Shown one piece after another: positions 19,591 through 27,616 of a stretch of 27,616 bases of DNA. The notes beneath the pieces are model-generated. The model was not told the origin of the DNA. It worked only from the letters and a program-made list of their open reading frames with translations, and searched no databases. Positions within the stretch are counted from its first letter, which is position 1; every line of letters starts with the position of its first letter. The stretch comes from Chara braunii (Eukaryota > Streptophyta > Charophyceae > Charales > Characeae), in the NCBI GenBank assembly GCA_003427395.1, contig BFEA01000178.1:805620-833235 (forward strand), read 5' to 3'. Made by a program: the position numbers and the translations under genes.

Positions 19591-20084
19591 GTTTGACTGT
19601 CAGCGCTCCTCTCTCACGCGGCCTCCGTCGCTATCCCATGCGCCCGACTTCCTCCCCGCTCATTCCTCCTCTGCTTCCCGCTCCTTGCTGTGCATCTCTT
19701 CTGCCTCCCGCTCCTCGCTGCGCATCAAGCCCGCCTTCCCTTCCTCGCGCTACACCCCGCTCTCCCTGTTTGTTTTCCCGATGTGCCCCTCTCGTTCCTC
19801 GCTGCATCCCGCCCCCCGTAGCTTCGTGAGTGAGTATCGCGTCGTCGCGTCGTAGCCCCAAGCATCTAGTCGTTCGCAACCTCTGCCATTTTGTTGCCAA
19901 CACGAGCTACTCTGCCGAATCTACCTTGATTCCGGAGGCAGATTCACTACTAGTGAATCTATGAATCAACAAACATGAGAGCAAAAAGAAGAAAAACTAA
20001 GAAAAATAAAAAAAAACGAATCTAACTAATAACAAAAATAAAATAAATAAATAAAAACGAAAAGAAATCAAAACTTACCCCGTT
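19591..20084. other. pyrimidine-rich then A-rich DNA, no gene
   Basis: 19600-19860 is C/T-rich with an imperfect double copy of CCCGCTCCTCGCTGCGCATC at about 19675-19730. 19975-20080 is A-rich. Open frames here follow composition. Confidence 0.6.
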
Positions 20085-20275
20085 GTGCCATCTGCCACAA
20101 CGCGGCCTGACCGTAACTGGTCCCGATTTCAAGGTCACGAGTTCAAGTCGGGACTAAAATGGGCGGCCACATTGCTACTCCTTGTCAAAAGGAGGTACCT
20201 CAAGGTCTGGCGGACTCGATCCCTAAGTCCGTGCTTTGATATTCTCAACCCGAACCTACTGAGCTAACTCCTTCT
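20085..20275 (-). mobile_element. tRNA-derived SINE-like fragment
   Basis: On the minus strand an A-box-like TAGCTCAGTAGG lies at 20266-20255 and a B-box-like GGATCGAGTCC at 20222-20212. The 32 bases between them are the spacing found in tRNA genes. The acceptor and T stems do not pair, so this is not a working tRNA. Downstream on the same strand, about 130 bp of unrelated body runs into a T-rich tract (20075-19975), as in SINEs with a T-rich tail. A second tRNA-like string, CACGAGTTCAAGTC, lies on the plus strand at about 20136. No flanking duplication was found. Confidence 0.4.
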
Positions 20276-21341
20276 TCAGATAGAAGTGGAGCAGCTCAGA
20301 TCCATATAGAGTCGTGGGACTCGGTCAAGCCCGTTTTCTAAGTCTGTGTGCGTGTACGCTTACCGGTCTGCCTGCCTGTTTGAGTGCTTGTCGGCTTGAG
20401 TGTGTGTGTGGCCCGCAAGAGCACCTAGTTGACCGAGAGGTCCGAAGGGCGGGTACTTAGCCATAGCCGCGTCATTAAGGATTGAGGCGGGGAAAACACA
20501 CAAGTGGCGGGTAAGCCGGTACCGCACTTAGTAGGGGTAGATGTGTCGGGTACTCGAGATCGAGCAGAAGAAAACAAAGTTGGCATTCTTATAGGCCCGA
20601 CACCGGTAGATAGGCGGGTACCACATCAAGTAGTCTGAGTCTTAGGCCTGTGCGGTTGATACCAGAATCCGTGATGATGTTTCCCCTTCGAAAGGGATTG
20701 GGTACCGGTTGCTTAGACCGGACAAGCAGTCAGGATGTCACCGCCCAAGAGGCAAATGTCGCCCTACATATGGAAAGCCGAGTGCCTCAACCTCACTCGC
20801 GACATACGAGTAAAACCAGAGGTATCGCTCGAGCATGCACCAACAATCCAGGTGCTACCTCAACCCTGATGATCACAACCTAATAACCGCTCCGGTCATA
20901 CGGCCAGTCATGTATTACTTTATTCTGACTAAATGTCCTTACGGTTAAGTCTTCGTGTGTGGCATAGATCTATCTGACACAGCACCAACCCAACCGACTC
21001 CTCGACCTTTTCGGTCGAAGGGTATTACTACCAATTCTAACCATCAGAGCGAGTGTCACCGTAATGCTCATGCGCACTAACCAAATTTTCTTACGGATAC
21101 TCCTCGGCCTCAATGGGCGAGGAAGCCGTCTCACAATACTGCGCCGAAACACTCTCATTTTATATTTTAGACCATCCTTATCACGGTAACTAGTGTTGAT
21201 GCTGTATCGAATGCAAAAACATGAGCAAATACCCTTGTAAGGGTGTTTGCTTCGACAACACTTGAGCAACGATTGCTACGTTCATTGTCCTGTTGTGACG
21301 TCGATGGAAAACGAGGTTGCCGTTGGCTATAGGTCAGCACC
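20276..21341. other. unassigned DNA with small hairpins
   Basis: No gene is seen. The segment has diffuse repeats of GGCGGGTAC/GCCGGTACC words (20451, 20505, 20612) and small perfect stems such as CGACC-TTTTC-GGTCG at about 21006-21020. Short open frames have no support. Confidence 0.5.
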
Positions 21342-21641
21342 AGGCAGAAACCGATGGCCCAGTTGCACACTGGGGTCGATGTGGAACAAGGTTCTCGCCG
21401 TGGTCTACCACGTGGACCGCAGGGCGCTATTCGCGGCTGGACAAAAACCTCGTGCCGCGTCACCGACATTGCACGATAACGACCACAGCTTCCTGAGCTG
21501 TCTTCGTTGTCTTGAAATATCGTCGATTTGGAACAAGGTCCTTCAGCCGCGAAGGGTGCACTGTGGTCCACTTGGCAGACCTCGGCGAGAACCTCATTCC
21601 GCATCGACCAGAATGTGCAACTGGGCCATCGATTTCCGCCT
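21342..21641. repeat. 300-bp inverted repeat, 99-bp arms
   Basis: The left arm 21342-21440 (AGGCAGAAACCGATGGCCC onward) and right arm 21543-21641 are reverse complements with perhaps 15-20 mismatches. The 102-bp spacer has its own smaller stem centred on ACAGCTTCCTGAGCTGT (about 21485-21501). Both strands give nearly the same peptide, for example NRWPSCT and GRPRREP, which explains two similar frames in opposite directions. Confidence 0.93.
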
Positions 21642-21923
21642 TCTTCTTGCATCCGCCTCGATCAAGCGTCTGGTCGCGAGTGTGACACGTCTGACTTCTC
21701 TTCAACATTTGTCTATTGCGGCACGTGTGATCGCGGGTGTGCCATGTGTGCGTTCAAGCGTGTCCCGCAGTGTAGTCTTGACCACAGGGTCGCAATAAAA
21801 GCGCAGCGAGCACGGTGAAACGTGTGATCGCGAGCGAGATACGTGTGCCTTTTCACTAGCAACTGTCCTGGAGGTGATTTTCGTGGTCCACAGGGATCCG
21901 ATCTTGCACGTGTGCCTTCTCAT

Positions 21924-22228
21924 AAGCATATGAAGTTTGGATGCCAGCGGACTAGCATGACTGCAAGCCATTCATGTTGAATTGTAAAGGTCGCAGCCAT
22001 GAACATGAAGTGCGGATCCCGACGGACTTGCGGTTCGGCCACTGATTAGAAACGCTCGCAGTACACAAATGACTCATAGCAGTTTGTGTACCGTGTGTGT
22101 TTCGAATCTTTGGCCCAACCGCAAGTCCGCTGGGATCCGCACTTCATGTTCACGACCTCGACCTTCACAATTCAACAAGAATGGCTTGCAGTCATGCTAG
22201 TCCGCCAGCATCCGAACTTCATGTGCTT
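21924..22228. repeat. 305-bp imperfect palindrome
   Basis: The arms run outward from a 13-nt centre at 22070-22082. The inner part pairs ACACAAA with TTTGTGT; the outer parts pair GCGGACTTGCGG with CCGCAAGTCCGC and GACTAGCATGACTGCAAGCC with its complement. The arms are about 146 bp with scattered mismatches. This is the largest palindrome in the window, and it carries four copies, two per arm, of the scattered 22-bp motif. Confidence 0.95.
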
Positions 22229-24554
22229 GGGTCAGGTTAAAGATTTCCTGCCACTCCAGTTTAGGACGTTTTGCGGGTTGCAACCTCCCCGCTAGTGGCA
22301 TGACTGCTCACTTTTCAGACTTGCAGTTAGCCTTAATTGCCGAGATCCATGGTTTCACAAAGCTCGGATCCCGGTGGACTTCAGGTGATGTGTACCGGCA
22401 AATCCATCGACTCGGAAGACCCCGATTCGAGAACATCAAATGTGTTATGATTGCCAACAACGTTTATGACGAGCCTCGTGGATTTTCCACCTCAACCCTG
22501 TGAGCCCCAGTCATCAACGGTTGCCCCGTGGGGACGTCGCTTTGGAAAAATTACATTCCTGCAACATCAGGGTCTAACAGTCGTTGCTGGGGACTCGAAG
22601 CAAAAAAAAATCGGTCGTCCTCGACCACTCTAAACCCCGCCCACCAATCCTGTCCTTCCGCCCATCTCGACCGAAGCTCGCCGGCATCCTGACTTCCTCG
22701 TCCACGGTTGTCGGCTCAGCGCAGCAGTCCCGCTGTTCCACTGCTCTGCCAGGAGGTGCAGGCGGCGAAACTGTCCGCCAGTGGCACGACTGCTCGCTTT
22801 TTGCAGAAGCAGTTAGCCTCAATTGCCGCAATACCCGATTTTATAAAGTTCGGATCGGGGCAGACTTAAAGTAATTCGTGACGCCGAATTCATCGCCACG
22901 CAAGACCCTAATTTTGCAAAATTAAATGTGGTTGTCATTGCCAACATCCCATTTCACATGAGCCACGACAATTTTTCGCTCTGAACCCGGCGAGCCCCAG
23001 TCACCGACGGTTGCCCCGTTTTTCCTGGCGACGTCACTTCATGAGAACACATTCAGGCAACATCACGGTTTGACGGTCGTTGCTGGCGACTGCAACAAAA
23101 TAAGAAAACGACCGTCGCGTCTGGTGTGTGTCTGATTAGGGGCCCCACAGACATGTTTTCCTTAGACCTCTGAGGTGTGCGTCTGAAAGTGGGAAATGAC
23201 CCGGATCTTGCTCCCAGGGGAGAACCACGGCCTAGCATGTCGTTTAGGGGGTGACTGAATTGGGTTCTGTGGGGGTTGTTGAAGGAATCTATAACTTTGT
23301 TCTTTTATAATCGCGCATGATTGTTGAATGGCCTCCTGACAGTGCACTGTTCGCGATCCCGGGACACAGATCGCTGACAAGTTCGGATCCCGGCGAACTT
23401 CGAGGATCGTGCTTGTTGTGGCCATTCGGGAGATCCGCCATTTATTTGTCGCGGTTGACGCACGACTGTACCGAAGACTGCGGAAGTAGACATTGTCAGC
23501 GCACGTGTGTGCATTGTCGATTTGCCGAATGGGGGTTCCTGGGGGATGCATGAGAGGCATTTTCAGCACACAACCTCGCCTTGTCGCTGGAGTTAATCGG
23601 AGTTTGTGGGGGATCACTTGTGAGACATGGAACCATAATTTTCATTTCCGCAACGAACTAAACGAAATTGTCGGTGATGGTAATCTCGGCCTTAATCTAT
23701 CTCTTCTGCCACAAACCCGTCGACCTGTAACCATCTGAGGTACTGTTGTGGTCGTTCGTGTGCCTCGCCTGGGAACAACACGAGTTTCGAAGCCGCGTGG
23801 AGTGCCGAGGCTTGCAGCGCCACCCCACGTCACTATCGGATCCGTGCGCGGATTTGCGCACTGTGCTACGGGGGGGGGGGGGGGAAGCTGCTAGAACGCG
23901 TCAATCTTGCCACATGTGACACAGCGCCTAAAATTCATAGAATCGAGATACTATCAAAACCGAGACTTGCGTAGTCCATACGGTGTCAGACCCATAACCA
24001 AATGTCAGGGAAATCCTTTGGCCGTCCAACGCTAGCCGACGTACAAATGTCGCGCGAATGCAACCTTCCTCATAACGACTAGCCATGCATGAATGCGCAA
24101 GAAGTCGTGGTAATGGTGTACTGTGTACTGCCCATACGCCCGTGGTCCTCGATGGTTTTGAGGGTCCCGTTTGACACTCAAATGTCGGCTGACACGCGCC
24201 TTGAGGGACTAACCTCTCGACGCTAGACAATCGCTAAGGCGGTTGCGGGACCTACCCTCTTCATCAACCTGCGGTGATGTGTGGTAGGTGGGCCAAGGCT
24301 CTTTGTAGCAGCTAGGTTCCATCATTGGAGGCCTGTCAACAAGTCAAGGGGTTTGACTTTGGCAGCTGCTACGGACTTTAACGTCCAACTCATAAAATCA
24401 TAAAAAGCACAAGGTGGAAGGTGATCCCTTTTTTCTATCGACACGATTCTTGTCGACGAAGTTGAGGCAAGAAATATTAAGATGCCCTTTGGCACAAAAA
24501 ATCAACACAGTCGAAGGATTCGAATCTCTGGCAAGTTTGGATGTCGGCACACTT
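21933..24554. repeat. dispersed 22-bp motif, eight copies
   Basis: The approximate consensus is AAGTTCGGATCC then CGGCGGACTT. Copies on the plus strand are at 21933, 22008, 22360, 22846, 23379 and 24533; copies on the minus strand are at about 22123-22146 and 22198-22219. Four lie in the palindrome at 21924-22228, two at the same offset (68 bp) in the direct repeat copies, and two stand alone. Several match at 17 or more positions. The motif is partly symmetrical (AAGT at one end, ACTT at the other). Its role is unknown; transposase-binding subterminal repeats are one possibility. Confidence 0.8.
22292..23117 (+). repeat. diverged direct repeat, two copies of about 335 bp
   Basis: Copy 1 is 22292-22623 and copy 2 is 22778-23117. 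Shared strings in order are: AGTGGCAYGACTGCTC, GCAGTTAGCCT, ATTGCCG, a copy of the 22-bp motif, ATTGCCAACA, GAGCCCCAGTCA then CGACGGTTGCCCCG-like, GCAACATCA, and GTCGTTGCTGG. Between the shared strings the copies are poorly conserved, so the duplication is old. No gene is supported in either copy. Confidence 0.85.
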
Positions 24555-24842
24555 CGCAGTTCGCTTTTTGTCAAATCGTTCGTGCCACCCCGTTGCGTTT
24601 TCGCGCCTTTCTCTTGCAGCATCGCGAATTTAGGGAAAGGGGGGAGGGGGGTTGAAAGACACATGTTCTTAGTGTTCGGGCTTACACTTTGCTCCGGTAT
24701 TTTGCAGGGTCTGGAGACTACACGAGCGTGAAAATCGTCCGCGGCACCGACGGCTACATGAAGGCGGAAAGGACGGTTCAAGGAACGACCTCATGAACCT
24801 GGCTATGGACGCCGAACAGGCCACCGGCTGGAAGACCTGCAG
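23118..24842. other. unassigned DNA upstream of the DUF7869 pseudogene
   Basis: No gene can be supported. A run of 15 G lies at 23870-23884. Two of the 22-bp motif copies are here. An acceptor-like TATTTTGCAG at about 24701-24710 is followed by open sequence leading to the pseudogene frame, so a 5' exon boundary could lie there, but the frame is not continuous. The frame at 24414-24731 has no recognised content. Confidence 0.5.
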
Positions 24843-27402
24843 TTGTCCCCGACGAGCTCTTGCGACAGTTCGCCGTTCCAACAAATCACTGCTGCGTTTA
24901 CCAGAAAACGTAGTCGTGCTTGTCGTGAGAGTTTCGGGGGTTGCATCCATTTGCGTAGGGCTTTGGCCACATCGTCCAAGGGTGAAGAGCCATCTGCCTC
25001 CCGAAACGAGTTCCACGTTTATGGCGAGGAGCGCCCCGCAATTTTCGCGAACAACTGCTGTGTGTCGATGGCTACCTCGTTAATAACCTCTGACACCGGA
25101 TCCGAGAACTTGGTGGACACTGATTACTCGTCCGGGCAATAATCCTCTTCCAGTGAGTCGTTACAACAACCTAGCCACAGCGGTACAAAGTTGGTTGACA
25201 CCGACTATTCTTAAGAGGAGTTGTCCACTGCGCGGACAAGTCCAACGCAAGTGCAATCTCGTGATGCCATTCATGTTGAGAGTCAGTCTGGGTCTGAAGC
25301 GTCTGGCAAAACCGATAAAGAACAAATGGTAATACTACAAATTTTGCATGCACCTCTGCTGGGGGAGAGAAGACCGTATGGCATGGCGAATAGGAATGCT
25401 AGGAAGGTAGAGCAGTGCAAAAGAGCGAAAGACATGCTGTCCGAAAAGAAACTGCTAATGGTACGCGGCATGGCATGTTGCAAGGCTCGTTGTTGTTACA
25501 ACGTGTCGTCGGAAGAAGTCCGAAAGGTTAGACGAGGATTTTACAGTAAGAGTCTTGAACAGCGGGCAGAGTGGTGGATGAAAAGCCTTAAAGATTTCAC
25601 GTTGAATGAAGGTGGACAGAAACGTGTCCGTCCTGTAGAGTTGGAACGTCACATGTGCGTCAAGGCATACTGCAATGTTCTCAGTGTCTCTCGCAATACG
25701 TTTTATAGCTACAAAAAATGATTGAACAATGGCTTTGTGTGTTGCGAGCACGGACTGACGCGTATACAAAAACCGAAAGATAAGACGGTCGCCATGCTTG
25801 CCAGCATGAAAACATTCATAGACAATCACGCAGATAGCATGCCGAATGAGGTGGCTCATCAAGACGGCGTTTAAACACTAAAACTTCAACTGCCTGCTGC
25901 TTTTACAAAGTGTTCAATTTATGAGTTCATTAAATCAGACTTTGTGGTTGTCGGCCTTGAAGTCGTGTCTGAGTCCAACTTCTATAAATTGTGGCAGACA
26001 CACTTTTTTCACGTTTTACTTGCACACTCAAACACATTCACAAAGTGTGTCGTCTGTCATGTACTGAAAGAACATATACACTAAGTTTCTCTTCCTCGAA
26101 CTCACCAACGAACACATGAGGAGATGGAAGCTCACCAAAGACAGCAAGTTGAAGAGAGACTGGACTACAGTCGGGCAAAGACTAATTCCCTGGTCCGCCC
26201 GAACGACCGTTTGTGTCTCAATATTGACGGCATGGATTAAAAAAAGACGACTATCCCCCATATTGGCCAAGCGAACTACTCGAAAGCACTTAAGCACGAG
26301 ATGATGATGAAGACGAATCTGATAGGTGTCATTGCACATGGTAGAGACCCAAGTATTTATGTGTACACGTGGTTTCCGTATTTCAAACACGATTCAATTA
26401 CAGTCACCACTTGTCTCATGAGAACCCTTGTCGAATTCAAGGGAGCGGGACGCCACTGCCACCGTTTTTGCGCATTCAAACAGATCATTGTTGGCCGGAA
26501 AACAAGAACGAGTGCATATGTGCGCTAGCTGCACTCTTGGTTAAGTTCAAAATTTTCCAAGAGGTAGAAATAGGTTTCATGCTGGTGGGACATACCCATA
26601 CAGTCGTGGACGCTACTTTCAGTGTTTTCTCAAAGAAATTGAAAGACACACACGCTTATACTATGAACGAGTTCTACGAGCTCATAAAGCAATCCCACAA
26701 AAAGCCTCCCAAATGTATTTTCCTCGATACACCGGCAGATTGGATAAGTATAGTAGACTCGTGCGTTGCGTCCGATATTACTGGTATTTCAAAATCGCAC
26801 TTGCTTAAATTTTTGATGGTTGGAGATAATCCGGGCATGTGGTACAAATAGTTCTGAGATGATGAAAACAAGTTGTCCGACGAAGGTCTGATTTATTGGT
26901 TCAATCAAAACCACGATGAAAGCTATGCAGGTCTATCGTAGCCATTAGACCCGCCTCCTGTGCAACCCCTTTCTCGAAATGACTATTGTAACAGCAGAAA
27001 CGGGGTTATTCGATTCCTCGAGTTGCTCGAGAGCAGGCGGTCACATGGTGCAATTACAACGATCATGAGGTGAGTGGGAGAGAAAGAGTTTTGTGTTACT
27101 GGGACGAGGTTATCAAACATGGCGACGAGATCATCGTCAACGGGTTGTCCTCACAACCTCTACACAGTTTTTGGCCAAGACCACGACTGCTCAGAATCGA
27201 TCAAAAACCTTCTCTTGGCACTTCCAACACTGGTGACAGGGAACCCCTGTTTGTTGGACGAAGAAAAGATCGGCCAAAGACCAGTTTCGACCCTGTCGTG
27301 CATATAGACGTGGGCACTCTTCTTATTCTTCGCCCCTCCGACGATGATCTTTTTCTCTCGGCGCAATTTCACCTCTTCTTTATAAATTCCATGATTTGTT
27401 AA
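24843..27402 (+). pseudogene. degraded DUF7869-family (transposase-like) gene
   Basis: Recognisable protein runs over about 2.5 kb in three successive frames. Upstream is a low-complexity part with two LVDTDYS copies (about 25115 and 25190). A Cys-containing block (RGMACCKARCCYNVSSEEVR, about 25461-25520) is followed by VKAYCNVLSVSRNTFY. Next come a WQTHFFHVLL-like segment (about 25996), NIDGMD (about 26220), HCWPENKN (about 26490) and GFMLVGHTHTVVDATFSVFS (about 26573-26632). A tail around 27302 reads HIDVGTLLILRPSDDD. The order and spacing fit the DUF7869 family as I know it; the Asp residues in GMD, near NCW and in THxxVD suggest an RNase-H-like core (inference). In-frame stops are at 25140, 25212, 25719, 25872, 26082, 26238, 26849, 26855 and 26939. 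Frameshifts lie near 26440-26455 and 26985-27000. The true start is not known. The copy is not functional. Confidence 0.85.
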
Positions 27403-27616
27403 TCTTCTCTCATGGTCCATAACCCTCGTCTCGACCCTGTCGTGGCTCGGTTACGAGACTACGGCGCCGTTTTCACTATGGTTTCACTGTGGTGAACTCA
27501 CGCATATTGTGATTATTGATCACGTTATAGTACCATTGTACTATCGTGTTACGTACCAATTGCATTTGTATTTCGTTTTCTTTTCCTCGCTATTTGATCG
27601 CGTTCTTTTACTTTTT
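27403..27616. other. unassigned DNA at window end
   Basis: The stretch after the pseudogene has no gene. It includes short near-repeats such as CTCGTCTCGACCCTGTCGTG, echoing GTTTCGACCCTGTCGTG at about 27283. Confidence 0.5.

Noticed and set aside
18967-19596. C-terminal part of a 304-codon plus-strand frame
   Set aside because: It is polypyrimidine DNA translated as Ser, Phe and Leu; only the part before 18966 could be coding.
21167-21818. Similar plus- and minus-strand frames of 161 and 183 codons
   Set aside because: Their resemblance comes from the inverted repeat at 21342-21641, not from two related genes.
23928-24230. Minus-strand frame of 100 codons
   Set aside because: No family resemblance, splice context or conservation signal supports it; it may be chance.

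Overview
The window looks like a stretch of a large, repeat-rich eukaryotic nuclear genome. It has long microsatellites, two single-N joins (4771, 18291), one more N at 8889, a 230-base N gap (12994-13223), plausible GT-AG splice sites and several transposon classes. No bacterial gene or operon is visible. The organism cannot be named from the sequence. A primer-binding site like the tRNA-Asp type used by plant LTR retrotransposons, together with a DUF7869-type gene, would fit a streptophyte alga or other repeat-rich plant-lineage or protist genome, but this is inference.

Layout. 1-2230: (GA)n, a GC-rich block and unassigned DNA. 2230-3385: an array of about 14 units of 82 bp, most units carrying a perfect 7-bp stem hairpin. 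4195-5426: a probable non-autonomous TIR element with near-perfect 8-bp flanking duplications; it carries a 90-bp palindrome and a CT/TATC microsatellite. 6366-7141: a 120-bp tandem duplication and a 67-bp-arm inverted repeat. 8305-9693: remains of a minus-strand LTR retroelement (gag-like ORF, leader, primer-binding site, LTR edge), split by a 422-bp TIR element. 9693-12420: probable LTR and flank with tandem repeats. 12883-13573, 15614-15978 and 17050-17838: three more TIR elements. 18184-19580: CT and CTT tracts. 20085-20275: a tRNA-derived SINE-like fragment. 21342-23117: two large palindromes and a direct repeat. 24843-27402: a degraded DUF7869-family gene.

The clearest novel signal is a group of four short elements (8846-9267, 12883-13573, 15614-15978, 17050-17838). 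Each has short TIRs and an 8-bp target duplication, as in the hAT superfamily. Their ends are built from reiterated short words: GTACGGG in one pair and GTTCGGG in the other. Three of them still show a related AT-rich core; the fourth has lost it in the N gap. A second signal is a 22-bp motif scattered eight times in both orientations over 2.6 kb before the DUF7869 pseudogene, where the palindromes also lie.

Host genes are hardly visible. Two short plus-strand exon candidates (14585-14697, 16799-16902) have consensus donors and join in frame. Two minus-strand candidates (18842-18966, 18576-18634) do the same with less support. If real, they are exons in introns filled by the repeats above. 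Almost every other open frame is low-complexity or repeat DNA.
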